Shown piece by piece: positions 8,149 to 18,570 of a stretch of DNA of 64,000 bases. Within the stretch, counting starts at the first letter, position 1, and each line of letters opens with the position of its first letter. The notes beneath the pieces were generated by a model. It was given only the letters and a program-made list of their open reading frames with translations, did no database searches and was not told where the DNA came from. This DNA comes from DASWJZ01 sp963761005 (GTDB lineage: Bacteria; Pseudomonadota; Alphaproteobacteria; Rhizobiales; Afifellaceae): NCBI GenBank assembly GCA_963761005.1, contig CAVXFK010000008.1, positions 62,001 through 126,000 on the forward strand, read 5' to 3'. Position numbers and translations under genes: made by a program.

Positions 8149-9753
8149 ATGCACGTCAAACGCATCGTGAAGGCGGCGCTGGTCGGCGTCAGCTTCGCGG
8201 CTCTTGTGGGCGGCGCCGTTTCGGCAAAGACGCTCGTCTATTGCTCGGAGGCGAGCCCGGAGGGCTTCGACCCCGGCCTCTACACCGCCGGCACCACTTT
8301 CGACGCCGCTTCGCGCACGATCTACAATCGTCTGCTGGAGTTCAAGCACGGCTCGACGGAGCTGGAGCCGGGTCTCGCTCAAAGCTACGAGGTCTCCGAC
8401 GACGGGCTCCAATACACATTCCACCTGCGGCCCGGTGTGAAGTTCCAGACGACGGACTTCTTCACGCCGACGCGCGACTTCAACGCCGACGATGTGGTGC
8501 TTTCCTTCGATCGGCAGCTCAACTCCAACAATCCGTGGAACCAGTACGTGAACGGTGCGGCGTGGGAATATTCGGCCGGCATGGGCTTTCCCGACCTCAT
8601 CAAGAGCGTTGAGAAAGTCGACGACATGACGGTGAAATTCACGCTGAACCGTCCCGAGGCACCGTTCCTTGCCGACCTTGCGATGGACTTCGCCTCGATC
8701 GTGTCGAAGGAGTACGCCGACAAACTCATGGCTGACGGCAACGCGGAGCAACTCAACCAGAAGCCGCTCGGCACCGGTCCGTTCATGTTCGTCGACTACC
8801 AGCCGGATGCTGTCATCCGTTACAAGGCGAATCCCGACTATTGGGCGGGGAAGCAGCCAATTGATGATCTGGTCTTCGCGATCACGCCGGATGCTTCGGT
8901 GCGCGCGCAGAAGCTGAAGGCGGACGAATGCCAGATCATGCCCTATCCGAACGCGGCTGACGTCGCCGACCTCAAAGCCGATCCGAACCTGCAGGTGATG
9001 GAGCAGGAAGGGCTGAACATCGGCTATCTCGCCTACAACACACAGCAGCCGCCGTTCGACGACGTGAGAGTGCGCAAGGCTCTCAACATGGCGATCGACC
9101 GCAAGGAGATCGTCGACTCGGTCTTCCAGGGCATGGCGAGCGTGGCAACGGCGCCCATCCCCCCGACGATGTGGTCCTACGACAAGAACCTCAAGGACGA
9201 CCCCTACGACCCGGAGGCGGCAAAGAAGCTGCTCGACGAGGCGGGCGTCAAGGACCTGAAGATGAAGATCTGGGCGATGCCAGTGGCTCGGCCCTACATG
9301 CTCAACGCGCGTCGCGCGGCCGAGATCATGCAGGCCGATCTCGCCAAGATCGGCGTCGAGGCCGAGATCATCAGCTTCGAGTGGGGTGAATACCTGAAGC
9401 GCTCGCGGCCGGTGTCGCACGAAGGCGCGGTCATCGCAGGCTGGACCGGCGACAACGGTGATCCGGACAACTTCCTCGACACGCTGCTCGGCTGCGACGC
9501 GGTTGGCAGCAACAACATCGCGGAGTGGTGCAACAAGGAGTTCGACGACCTGGTCACCAAGGCCAAGCAGACGGCGGACCAGGCCGAGCGCACGAAGCTC
9601 TACATGCAGGCCCAGGAGGTCATGAAGAGAGAGGCGCCCTGGGACACGCTCGATCATTCGGTGGTCGTCATGCCGATGAGCAAGAAGGTGATCGGCTACA
9701 AGATGGACCCGCTCGGGATCCATCGCTTCGACGGCGTCGACCTGGCTGAATAG
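8149..9753 (+). CDS. peptide ABC transporter substrate-binding protein (DppA/OppA-like)
   Basis: A 534-residue periplasmic receptor for di- or oligopeptides, SBP_bac_5 family. The signal peptide MHVKRIVKAALVGVSFAALV is cleaved near VSA-KTLVYCSEA. Family blocks include LEPGLAQSYEVSDDG, FNADDVVLSFDRQ and PLGTGPFMFVDYQPD. ATG 8149 is chosen because GGGAGG sits 7 nt upstream and it starts the leader directly; the ORF is open from 8053. It heads a complete ABC operon (SBP, two permeases, two ATPases). A strong hairpin just after it probably limits read-through, giving excess binding protein. Confidence 0.95.
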   Translation: MHVKRIVKAALVGVSFAALVGGAVSAKTLVYCSEASPEGFDPGLYTAGTTFDAASRTIYNRLLEFKHGSTELEPGLAQSYEVSDDGLQYTFHLRPGVKFQTTDFFTPTRDFNADDVVLSFDRQLNSNNPWNQYVNGAAWEYSAGMGFPDLIKSVEKVDDMTVKFTLNRPEAPFLADLAMDFASIVSKEYADKLMADGNAEQLNQKPLGTGPFMFVDYQPDAVIRYKANPDYWAGKQPIDDLVFAITPDASVRAQKLKADECQIMPYPNAADVADLKADPNLQVMEQEGLNIGYLAYNTQQPPFDDVRVRKALNMAIDRKEIVDSVFQGMASVATAPIPPTMWSYDKNLKDDPYDPEAAKKLLDEAGVKDLKMKIWAMPVARPYMLNARRAAEIMQADLAKIGVEAEIISFEWGEYLKRSRPVSHEGAVIAGWTGDNGDPDNFLDTLLGCDAVGSNNIAEWCNKEFDDLVTKAKQTADQAERTKLYMQAQEVMKREAPWDTLDHSVVVMPMSKKVIGYKMDPLGIHRFDGVDLAE

Positions 9754-9772
9754 GCCCGGTAAATGAGGATTG

Positions 9773-9803
9773 GGAGCGCCCGCCGGGAGCGGGCGCTCCT
9801 TTT
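9773..9803 (+). terminator. intra-operon hairpin with T-run after the binding-protein gene
   Basis: GGAGCGCCCGC (9773-9783), loop CGGGA, GCGGGCGCTCC (9789-9799), then TTTT. This perfect 11-bp GC-rich stem lies 20 bp after the SBP stop. Placed between receptor and permease genes, it would act as a partial terminator or mRNA stabiliser. Confidence 0.8.
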
Positions 9804-9948
9804 GGGCCTTCCGGATCGGCGTCCGGCGCGGCGGATGGCCGAGACTTCCGATGAGCGCCGCGCCCGTGTCGCAAGACACGGCAGGATCCGCCGGCGCGCC
9901 ACGCCAGACCGGGCTGACGCGCGGGATGCGCCGGCCCTGAGGTGACGA

Positions 9949-10956
<1,008 letters not shown>

Positions 10957-10963
10957 GCCCGGC

Positions 10964-11881
10964 ATGACCGACACCGTGGCGCCAGAGCAGCACATCGTCC
11001 AATCGGCGCGCGCGGCGCGCAGCGCCATGCTTCTCGAGTTCTGGCACTATTTCTCCGAAAACACGGGCGCCCTGACGGGCCTCGTCGTGTTCGTGCTTCT
11101 CGTGCTGATGGCGATCTTTGCGCCGCTGATCGCGCCACACAGCCCCATAGTGCCATATCCGGATGCTCAGCTCGTGCCACCTGTCTGGGAGCAGGGAGGT
11201 CGTGCGGAATTCTTGCTCGGGACCGACGCCGTTGGGCGCGACATCCTCTCACGCCTGATCTTCGGTGCGCGCTTCTCGCTCTTCATCGGCGTGGTGGTGG
11301 TGGTCGCGGCGCTCACGAGCGGCATCGTCATCGGACTGGTTGCCGGCTATTTCCGCGGCTGGGTCGACATAGTGATCATGCGCGTCATGGATATCATCCT
11401 GGCGTTTCCGTCGCTGCTTCTGGCGCTCGTCCTCGTCGCCGTTCTCGGTCCCGGCCTGCTCAACGCGATGATTGCCATCGCGCTCGTCTACCAGCCGCAT
11501 TTCGTGCGACTGACACGCGGTTCCGTCATGTCGGAGAAGACCAAGGACTACGTGGTCTCGGCACGCGTCGCAGGCGCCGGCCCCCTAAGGCTGATGCTGA
11601 AGACCATCCTGCCCAACTGCCTGGCGCCGCTCATCGTGCAGGCGACGCTCTCCTTCTCCGCCGCCATCCTCGACGCCGCGGCCCTCGGCTTCCTCGGCAT
11701 GGGCGCGCAACCGCCGACGCCCGAATGGGGCACGATGCTGGCAGAGGCGCGCGAGTTCATCTTGCGCGCATGGTGGGTCGTCACGTTTCCGGGTCTCGCG
11801 ATCCTGGTCACCGTGCTTGCCATTAACTTGATCGGAGACGGCCTTCGCGACGCGCTCGATCCGAAGCTCAAGCGGAGCTGA
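10964..11881 (+). CDS. peptide ABC transporter permease (DppC/OppC-like)
   Basis: A 305-residue inner-membrane permease. The N-terminal OppC-type segment has one TM (about 38-60) followed by a periplasmic loop with the hallmark LLGTDAVGRDILSRLIFGAR. The membrane core carries an EAA loop (KDYVVSARVAGAGPLRLMLK) and the C-terminal motif LGAQPP-like GMGAQPPTPEWGTML. It is co-directional and tightly packed between the DppB-like and DppD-like genes. Confidence 0.95.
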   Translation: MTDTVAPEQHIVQSARAARSAMLLEFWHYFSENTGALTGLVVFVLLVLMAIFAPLIAPHSPIVPYPDAQLVPPVWEQGGRAEFLLGTDAVGRDILSRLIFGARFSLFIGVVVVVAALTSGIVIGLVAGYFRGWVDIVIMRVMDIILAFPSLLLALVLVAVLGPGLLNAMIAIALVYQPHFVRLTRGSVMSEKTKDYVVSARVAGAGPLRLMLKTILPNCLAPLIVQATLSFSAAILDAAALGFLGMGAQPPTPEWGTMLAEAREFILRAWWVVTFPGLAILVTVLAINLIGDGLRDALDPKLKRS

Positions 11882-11883
11882 GT

Positions 11884-12858
11884 GTGGCGCTTCTCGAAAT
11901 CCGCAATCTCTCAGTTTCCTTTGCCACTGTTGCCGGGCCGTTCAAGGCGGTCGACGGTGTCGATCTCGACGTCGATGCCGGCGAGGTCGTGGCGATCGTC
12001 GGGGAGTCCGGCTCCGGCAAGTCGGTCGCCATGCTCGCGGTCATGGGGCTCCTGCCGAAGACGGCGACGGTGACCGCCGACCGGCTCGTCTTTGCGGGCG
12101 ACGACCTCTTCGCGGTCTCGGCGCGGCGACGACGCGCGCTGATCGGCAAGGACATGGCGATGATCTTCCAGGAGCCGATGTCCAGCCTGAACCCCTGCTT
12201 CACGGTGGGCTTCCAGATCGGCGAGGCGCTGAAGCTGCATCTCGGCATGCATCACCGGGAACGGCACGAGCGCTCGATCGCTCTGTTGCATGAAGTCGGC
12301 ATCTCCGAGCCGGAGCGAAGGCTGAGCGCTTTTCCGCACCAGCTTTCGGGCGGGATGAGTCAACGCGTGATGATCGCGATGGCGATCGCCTGCCGCCCGA
12401 AGCTTCTGATCGCGGACGAGCCGACCACCGCGCTCGATGTCACGATCCAGGCGCAGATCCTCGAGCTCCTGCTTGCTCTCCAGGCGGAGACCGGCATGGG
12501 CCTGGCGCTCATCACGCACTCGATGGGCGTCGTCGCAGAGACCGCGAACCGCGTCGTCGTCCAATATGCCGGCCAGCAGGTGGAGCGGCAGGCCGTCGGC
12601 GGGCTCTTTGCCAAGCCGCACCACCCCTACACCGTCGCACTTCTCGATGCGCTCCCCGACCGCGCCACCGGCGACCGCCTCCCCGCGATCCCCGGCGTTG
12701 TGCCCGGCCAGGGCGACCGGCCGAGCGGCTGCCTCTTCAATCCGCGTTGCGGGTTCGCCACCGAGGTCTGCCGCAAGGTCGTGCCACCGGTGCAGCCGAC
12801 AGCGCTCGGAAGCGCGCTCTGCCACTATCCGCGGAACGCGCGACTGGAGGCGGCATGA
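11884..12858 (+). CDS. peptide ABC transporter ATP-binding protein (DppD/OppD-like)
   Basis: A 324-residue cytoplasmic ATPase. Walker A is GESGSGKSVA, the signature is LSGGMSQRVM, Walker B is LLIADEPTTALD, and the H-loop is ALITHSM. The C-terminal oligo_HPY extension has cysteines (FNPRCGFATEVC) as in OppD. GTG start at 11884, 2 bp after the preceding stop. The 3' end overlaps the next ATPase gene by 4 bp. Confidence 0.95.
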   Translation: MALLEIRNLSVSFATVAGPFKAVDGVDLDVDAGEVVAIVGESGSGKSVAMLAVMGLLPKTATVTADRLVFAGDDLFAVSARRRRALIGKDMAMIFQEPMSSLNPCFTVGFQIGEALKLHLGMHHRERHERSIALLHEVGISEPERRLSAFPHQLSGGMSQRVMIAMAIACRPKLLIADEPTTALDVTIQAQILELLLALQAETGMGLALITHSMGVVAETANRVVVQYAGQQVERQAVGGLFAKPHHPYTVALLDALPDRATGDRLPAIPGVVPGQGDRPSGCLFNPRCGFATEVCRKVVPPVQPTALGSALCHYPRNARLEAA

Positions 12859-13862
12859 GCGCCGTCATCGAAGCAACTGACCTTTCTCGGAACTACTCCG
12901 TCAGCCGTGGCGCGTTCCGCGACCCTGCGGTCGTCCGAGCGCTCGCAGGGGCGACCTTTTCACTTGATGCGGGGAAGACGCTCGCGGTCGTCGGCGAATC
13001 CGGCTGCGGAAAGTCGACGCTCGCCCGCGTCGTGACGATGATCGAGCCGGCAAGCAGCGGGCGGCTCGTCATCGACGGCGTCGAGGTCACCGGGGCCAAT
13101 CGCGCGACGCTGCGCAGCCTGCGCCGCACCGTGCAAATCGTCTTCCAGGACCCCTACGGCTCACTCAATCCGCGCCAGAAGGTCGGCTCGATCCTGGAGG
13201 AGCCGGTCGTCATCAATACGACGCTCAGCGCCGCCGAACGTCGCACGAAGGCGCTCGATATGCTGAGGCGCGTTGGGCTCAGGCCGGAGCACTACGGACG
13301 CTATCCGCACATGTTCTCCGGTGGGCAGCGGCAGCGGATCGCGATCGCCCGCGCCCTGATGCTGGAACCCAAGGTCGTCGTCCTCGACGAGCCGGTCTCC
13401 GCGCTCGACGTTTCGATCCAGGCGCAGATCCTGAACCTGCTCGCCGATCTGCAGGAGCAGTTCGGGCTGACCTACATCTTCATAAGCCACGACCTCTCGG
13501 TCGTGCGTTTCGTCGCCGACGACGTCATGGTGATGTATCTCGGGCGTCCGGTGGAGATCGCGCCGGTCGCGGAAATCTTCAGCCGGCCGCTGCACCCCTA
13601 CACACGCGCGCTGCTCTCCGCGACGCCCGTCGCGGATCCCGAGAAGCGCCGCACGAAAATAAAGCTCGAAGGCGAAATCCCCTCGCCGTTCTACCCGCCG
13701 AGCGGCTGCCCTTTCCACCCGCGCTGCCAGTACCGGCGCGAGCCGATCTGCGTCGGCGAGCGTCCGTCGCTGATGCGCGCCGGCAAGAGCATGCACGCCT
13801 GCTACGGCGTGGCCGAAGGATGGATTCCGGAGACGGCGGAGGACTTCGCGCTCACCGCCTGA
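12855..13862 (+). CDS. peptide ABC transporter ATP-binding protein (DppF/OppF-like)
   Basis: A 335-residue ATPase that pairs with the DppD-like subunit. Walker A is GESGCGKST, the signature is FSGGQRQRIA, Walker B is VVVLDEPVSALD, the H-loop is IFISHDLS, and the C-terminal oligo_HPY Cys motif is CPFHPRCQYRREPIC. The ATG at 12855 overlaps the upstream stop (ATGA), indicating translational coupling. The reading frame is open from 12747, but earlier starts lie inside the DppD gene. Its last 11 bp overlap the convergent bioY gene. Confidence 0.95.
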   Translation: MSAVIEATDLSRNYSVSRGAFRDPAVVRALAGATFSLDAGKTLAVVGESGCGKSTLARVVTMIEPASSGRLVIDGVEVTGANRATLRSLRRTVQIVFQDPYGSLNPRQKVGSILEEPVVINTTLSAAERRTKALDMLRRVGLRPEHYGRYPHMFSGGQRQRIAIARALMLEPKVVVLDEPVSALDVSIQAQILNLLADLQEQFGLTYIFISHDLSVVRFVADDVMVMYLGRPVEIAPVAEIFSRPLHPYTRALLSATPVADPEKRRTKIKLEGEIPSPFYPPSGCPFHPRCQYRREPICVGERPSLMRAGKSMHACYGVAEGWIPETAEDFALTA

Positions 13863-14466
13863 CGAGACGCGCACCGGCCGCGATGAGAGCCGCTGCCAGC
13901 GCCAGCTTCACGACATCGCCGAGGAGGAAGGGAACAACGCCGGCGCTGAACGCGCTCGCGACGCCAATGCCGTGCACGCCGCTCGCAAGCGCTGCGAACC
14001 AGGCGAGCCAGGCGAAGCCGAGCACGAAGACGATGGCATCGCCGAGAACCATCGCGCCGAAAAGCTTCAGCGGATTGCGGTCGAAGCCCCGCTCAGCGAG
14101 CCAACCGACGACGACCGCCTCTACGGCGAAGCCGATAAGAAAGCCGCCCGTCGGCCCCGCCATATAAAGCAGCCCGATCCCGCGCTCCGGCGTACCAGTG
14201 AACACGGGGAGCCCGAACGCGCCCTCGGCGAGGTAAAGGACGACTGTGGCTAGGCCGAGCCGCCAGCCATAGGCGGCGGCAATCAGCGCCACGGCCCCGG
14301 TCTGCAGCGTCATGGGCACGGGCCAGAACGGCACGCTGATCTTGGCAGAGGCCCAGAGAACGAGGCTGCCCAGGATGGCGAAACCGATCAGCGCCGCGGT
14401 CCGGCGGCTACTTTCTTCCGGGATGAAGCGGCCGATGAGCGGCCCCTTCATAGCTATCGCATTCAT
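13852..14466 (-). CDS. bioY: biotin transporter BioY (S component)
   Basis: A 204-residue integral membrane protein with about six TM segments that binds biotin in ECF-type uptake. Family signatures include KISVPFWPVPMTLQTGAV and YMAGPTGGFLIGF. No ecfA or ecfT genes are nearby, so it acts either as a solitary BioY or with energising subunits elsewhere. Biotin demand fits the accB/accC genes at 25-27 kb. No BioR-like TTATCTATAA operator was seen upstream. Confidence 0.93.
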   Translation of the reverse strand: MNAIAMKGPLIGRFIPEESSRRTAALIGFAILGSLVLWASAKISVPFWPVPMTLQTGAVALIAAAYGWRLGLATVVLYLAEGAFGLPVFTGTPERGIGLLYMAGPTGGFLIGFAVEAVVVGWLAERGFDRNPLKLFGAMVLGDAIVFVLGFAWLAWFAALASGVHGIGVASAFSAGVVPFLLGDVVKLALAAALIAAGARLVRR

Positions 14467-14540
14467 GTAATCCGCCCTTCCGCGCGTCCCTCGTCCCCTA
14501 TAGAGAGCGCTTCCGAAACCAGCAAGAAGCGGGCCAGCTG

Positions 14541-15482
14541 ATGGCGCTTGAATTCAACCTCGATTTCTCCCCGCCGAGGGACGAACCGGTCACGGTCGCG
14601 CCGCGCGTCCGGCGGGTGACCGCGGGAAATTCGGGGCCCTTCACCTTCCGCGGCACCAATACCTTCCTGATCGGAGAAGACGCGCTCGCCGTGCTCGATC
14701 CCGGGCCCGCCGACCCTTCCCACATCGACGCGGTTCTTCGCGCGATCGGCGGCGCGCGCGTCGCGCAGATTCTGGTGTCGCACACGCATCGCGACCATTC
14801 GCCCGGCGCCCGGCTTCTCAAATCGCGGACAGGCGCGCCGATCCTCGCGGCGGGGCCGCACCGTCTGGCGCGTCCGCCCCGCGCCGGTGAAGACGCGCGG
14901 CTTGAGGCCGGTGCCGATCTCGATTTCGTGCCGGACGATACGCTCACCGACGGCGCGGTCGTCGAGAGCGACAGTTACAGGCTCGAAGCAGTGGCGACGC
15001 CGGGCCACACGGCCAACCACCTCGCTTTCGCTTGGCCCGACGCCGGCATCATCTTCTCCGGCGACCACGTCATGGGCTGGTCGACCACGGTCGTGGCGCC
15101 GCCCGACGGCTCGATGGCCGACTACGTGGCCTCACTTGAGAAGCTCGCGGCACGCCCCGAGCGGCTCTACCTCCCGGCGCACGGCGCGGAGATTCGCAAC
15201 GGCCCGGACTTTGCGCGGGCGCTTCGCACGCATCGCAAAATGCGCGAGGCGGCAATCCTCGACGGGCTTCGGCGCGGTGACGCGTCGATCCCGGAGCTCG
15301 TCGCACGTGTCTACGCCGGACTGAATCCGCTCCTCTCCGGAGCCGCTGCACTCTCCACGCTTGCCCACCTCGAAGACCTCGTCGCACGCGGTGCCGTCAG
15401 CGCCGACGGGCCGCCGACGCTTGAGGCTTGCTACTGGCTGGCTGAGGCGACACCGCTCCCATCCGCGCCGGGCCGAGGCTGA
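14541..15482 (+). CDS. MBL-fold metallohydrolase (LACTB2-like)
   Basis: A 313-residue zinc hydrolase. The metal-binding motif is SHTHRDHSPGA, with further ligands in TPGHTANH and the Asp of FSGDHVMGW; a C-terminal winged-helix-like region (LACTB2 WH) covers about 215-295. The family includes RNases and hydrolases of unknown substrate, so the substrate cannot be inferred. It is divergent from bioY, and its 3' end overlaps the convergent DUF1499 gene by 52 bp. Confidence 0.9.
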   Translation: MALEFNLDFSPPRDEPVTVAPRVRRVTAGNSGPFTFRGTNTFLIGEDALAVLDPGPADPSHIDAVLRAIGGARVAQILVSHTHRDHSPGARLLKSRTGAPILAAGPHRLARPPRAGEDARLEAGADLDFVPDDTLTDGAVVESDSYRLEAVATPGHTANHLAFAWPDAGIIFSGDHVMGWSTTVVAPPDGSMADYVASLEKLAARPERLYLPAHGAEIRNGPDFARALRTHRKMREAAILDGLRRGDASIPELVARVYAGLNPLLSGAAALSTLAHLEDLVARGAVSADGPPTLEACYWLAEATPLPSAPGRG

Positions 15483-16390
15483 AGGATGGCGTCGAGCTTC
15501 GTGTAGAACGACTCGATGCGGCGGGCATTCTGGCCAAGGTCGTGCGCCCCGATCCGCGACGCGGAACGCATGTCGACGATGGTGCTGCCGTCAGCGGCGA
15601 CCCGCATGCGGACCACCACGTCGTCGATGTAGCCGAAAATCGGGGTCGGCGCCGTCGCCTCTAGAATCGCGAAGTCGACCGGCGCGGATTGCGCAGGTGA
15701 CGGCTCCTCCGTGGGCAGCGTCTGCGTTGCGATGCCGCCGCGCGACTGCGTCATCACGCTCTTCGCCGCGAGCGCCTGGGTAAGCTCGGGGTCCTCGGCC
15801 ACCACCGGCGCCGGATTTGTACGGGACGCCGCCATCGGAAGCTCCGCGGGGCGGACCTCATGCGTGACGGTCCAGTGGTCCGACTTCATGATACCGAGCG
15901 CCGCCACGAACACGTCGCCGAACGGCAGCGGATAGGTCCGGGAATTGATCTCGGGATAGGCGGCCAGTTGCCGGTCGATGCTGTCAGCGCCGGGGGCCGG
16001 GTGCGCCGCGCCAGGATCGGAGAACTGCGGCGGATCGTTGATATCGGTCGATATGTCGGAGAGCCGCGGATAGTAGATCGCGGCGGCGGCGACGAGGCAG
16101 AGGATGACGAGAACGGGAAAGGCGTAGAGAATCCCGACGAAGGCCGAGCCGGCGCCGTCCGCGCCGGAGACCCAGATGTCCGCGAGCGCATAGACCGCAA
16201 GAGCCAACGCCGAAAGGCCAAGCGCAAATCCTGCGACCAGCACGGGCTGAAGCGCCAACTGCGGTACGACCCCGGCGCGCATGCCGATCACGCCCAGCGC
16301 CAACACCGGGAGCGCGAGCCCTCCGGTGACCCGCGCCCATCCGGCCGCGCGCGAGCGCCGGATCGTCACATTTCTTCGCATCAGCGGCAT
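15431..16390 (-). CDS. DUF1499-domain membrane protein
   Basis: A 319-residue protein. Three to four hydrophobic segments in the first 130 residues (e.g. LALPVLALGVIGM, FVGILYAFPVLVILCLV) precede a C-terminal DUF1499 domain with FGYIDDVVVRMRVAADG and IVDMRSASRIGAHDLGQNARRI, both typical of the family. ATG 16390 (MPLMRRN) is preferred because GGAG lies 6 nt upstream and the longer frame to 16597 is low-quality sequence. It is 35 bp downstream of the acyl-CoA synthetase gene. Function unknown. Confidence 0.85.
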   Translation of the reverse strand: MPLMRRNVTIRRSRAAGWARVTGGLALPVLALGVIGMRAGVVPQLALQPVLVAGFALGLSALALAVYALADIWVSGADGAGSAFVGILYAFPVLVILCLVAAAAIYYPRLSDISTDINDPPQFSDPGAAHPAPGADSIDRQLAAYPEINSRTYPLPFGDVFVAALGIMKSDHWTVTHEVRPAELPMAASRTNPAPVVAEDPELTQALAAKSVMTQSRGGIATQTLPTEEPSPAQSAPVDFAILEATAPTPIFGYIDDVVVRMRVAADGSTIVDMRSASRIGAHDLGQNARRIESFYTKLDAILQPRPGADGSGVASASQ

Positions 16391-16424
16391 TGGCCACTCC
16401 GATGCCGCTGCAATATCCCCCGTG

Positions 16425-18044
16425 TCACTCGCCCGGCAAGCGGTAGTCGCGGAAACGTTCGCGCAGCTCCGTCTTCTTGATCTTGCCCGTTGCCGTGTGC
16501 GGAATCTCTTCGACCACGAGCACGTCGTCCGGCAGCCACCATTTGGCGACTTTCGGACGCATGAAGTCGAGGAGCGACTCCCTGGTCGGCGAGGCATTGG
16601 CCTTCGCCACCACGATCAGCAGTGGCCGCTCGTCCCATTTCGGATGGTGCACGCCGATCACCGCCGCCTCGGCCACGTCCGGATGGCCGACTGCGAGGTT
16701 CTCCAGTTCGATCGAGGATATCCATTCGCCGCCCGACTTGATGACGTCCTTCGAGCGGTCGGTGATCTGCATGTAACCGTTCTTGTCGATATGCGCGACG
16801 TCGCCGGTGTCGAACCAGCCGTCGGCGTCGATCACCTCAGACTCATCGCGGAAGTAGGCGCGCGAGACCGCCGGGCCGCGCACCTTGAGACGTCCGAAGG
16901 TCTTGCCGTCCCAGGGCTGCGCCTCGCCTGCGTCGTCGGTGACGGTCATCTCGACACCGAAAGGCGCCTGTCCCTGTTTCTCCTGCAGCGCGTGGCGCAC
17001 CTCCTTGTCGAGTTCGGCGACCTCGGGCTTGAAGGAACAGACAGTGCCGAGCGGGCTCATCTCGGTCATCCCCCAGGCGTGGAGCACCTCCACGCCGTAG
17101 CGGTCCTCGAAGCCTTCGATGAGCGCGGGCGGACACGCCGATCCGCCGATGACGACGCGCTTCAGATACGGAAGCTCGCTGCCGGTCGAGTCGAGATGCT
17201 GCAGCAGGCCCAGCCAGATCGTCGGCACAGCCGCGGTACAGGTGACACGCTCGGCGTTCAGGAGCTCGTGCAGAGACGAGCCGTCGAGCTTGGCGCCGGG
17301 CATGACGAGGGCCGCGCCCGCCATAGGCGCAGTGAACATGATCCCCCAGCAGTTGGCATGGAACATCGGCACGACCGGCATGATGCGGTCGGCGGCGCGC
17401 ATGCCGATCATGTCGGGAATGTTGGAGATGAAGGAGTGGAGCACGTTCGAGCGGTGCGAATAGACGACGCCCTTCGGATGGCCCGTCGTGCCGGACGTGT
17501 AGCACATGCCCGCCGCGGTGTTCTCGTCGAACTCGCGCCAGGCGAAATCGTCGTCGGTCGCAAGCCACTCCTCGTAGGGCTCGCAAACGAGCGATGTTTC
17601 CGGCATGTGCGCCGCATCGGTCAGAACCACCACCTTCTCGATCGATTTCATTTGATCGCGGAGCTTTTCGACAAGCGGCAGGAAAGTCAGATCGACGAAG
17701 AGCATCCGGTCTTCGGCATGGTTGACGATCCAGGCGATCTGCTCGGGAAAGAGACGCGGATTGATGGTGTGGTAGACGCCGCCGAGCCCAAGCAGGCCAT
17801 ACCAGACCTCAAGGTGCCGCCAGGTGTTCCAGGCGAGCGTCGCGGCGCGGTCGCCGAGGCGAAAGCGGTCCTGGTCGAGCCGCTTCGCCACGCGTCGGGC
17901 GCGCGCTTGTATCTCGCGATAGTTCGTCCGATGGATCGGCCCCTCGACGGAGCGCGACACAACCTCGCGGTCGCCATGATGCAGCGCCGCGTGATCGATG
18001 ATCTTGTGGCAAAGGAGCGGCCAGTCCTGCATCAATCCGCGCAT
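16425..18044 (-). CDS. long-chain fatty acid--CoA ligase (AMP-binding family)
   Basis: A 539-residue adenylate-forming enzyme that activates a fatty acid to its CoA thioester. The AMP-binding motif YTSGTTGHPKGVVYSH, GWFDTGDVAHI, and the C-terminal lysine motif TATGKIKKTELRERF are all present. The start is supported by AGGAGGAAGCG directly before ATG 18044. The full length matches FadD-like medium/long-chain ligases. Substrate chain length is not readable from the sequence. Confidence 0.93.
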   Translation of the reverse strand: MRGLMQDWPLLCHKIIDHAALHHGDREVVSRSVEGPIHRTNYREIQARARRVAKRLDQDRFRLGDRAATLAWNTWRHLEVWYGLLGLGGVYHTINPRLFPEQIAWIVNHAEDRMLFVDLTFLPLVEKLRDQMKSIEKVVVLTDAAHMPETSLVCEPYEEWLATDDDFAWREFDENTAAGMCYTSGTTGHPKGVVYSHRSNVLHSFISNIPDMIGMRAADRIMPVVPMFHANCWGIMFTAPMAGAALVMPGAKLDGSSLHELLNAERVTCTAAVPTIWLGLLQHLDSTGSELPYLKRVVIGGSACPPALIEGFEDRYGVEVLHAWGMTEMSPLGTVCSFKPEVAELDKEVRHALQEKQGQAPFGVEMTVTDDAGEAQPWDGKTFGRLKVRGPAVSRAYFRDESEVIDADGWFDTGDVAHIDKNGYMQITDRSKDVIKSGGEWISSIELENLAVGHPDVAEAAVIGVHHPKWDERPLLIVVAKANASPTRESLLDFMRPKVAKWWLPDDVLVVEEIPHTATGKIKKTELRERFRDYRLPGE

Positions 18045-18170
18045 CGCTTCCTCCTGTTTTCCGGATTCTTCTCCAGTGCGCCCGGTTCTGGCAAGGAGCG
18101 TTTACGATAAGAGACCTTTCCGGTGCGGGTGTCTTGTCAGGGACGCGATTTCTCCTGACACGATGGCGCC

Positions 18171-18560
18171 ATGAAAAGCCCCTTCCAGAAAGGCCGGCCG
18201 ACCGGTGAGAGTCCCGCGAGCGGCCAGGCGATGCGGCGCCTGCAATTCGAACTGGCGCTCGATGTGGGCGTCGGGGGCCGCCAGCCGGCGGATTCGGTCA
18301 AGGAGGCGGCCGGGGCAGCTGGGGTCGACCTTCTTCTCGTGCTGCCCGTGCCATCGGGCAACGGCGTCAGCGCGGTCGTTCGGCTGAAGGACGACGATAA
18401 AAGTTCCTTCCTTCAGGTCATATCGTCGGGGCAAGGCTTCACGGTGCTGGAAGAGCCACAGATGGACGCAGCACTTCTTTCGCTCGCCCGAGCCTCGGTC
18501 GACGTTTTCGAACGAATGTCTGCTGACGCCGCGATCCGTAGGCGGCTCGCAGCGGGCTGA
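18171..18560 (+). CDS. hypothetical protein
   Basis: A 129-residue soluble protein with an amphipathic N-terminal half (LQFELALDVGVGG, VDLLLVLPVPSGNGVS) and a hydrophobic/acidic C-terminal half. No family was recognised and there is no signal peptide. No clear Shine-Dalgarno site precedes ATG 18171. It runs divergently from the acyl-CoA ligase and converges on the LysE gene. A long minus-strand frame (18102-18593) is the competing reading; the plus-strand protein has the more natural composition. Confidence 0.5.
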   Translation: MKSPFQKGRPTGESPASGQAMRRLQFELALDVGVGGRQPADSVKEAAGAAGVDLLLVLPVPSGNGVSAVVRLKDDDKSSFLQVISSGQGFTVLEEPQMDAALLSLARASVDVFERMSADAAIRRRLAAG

Positions 18561-18570
18561 CAGCGCTGCG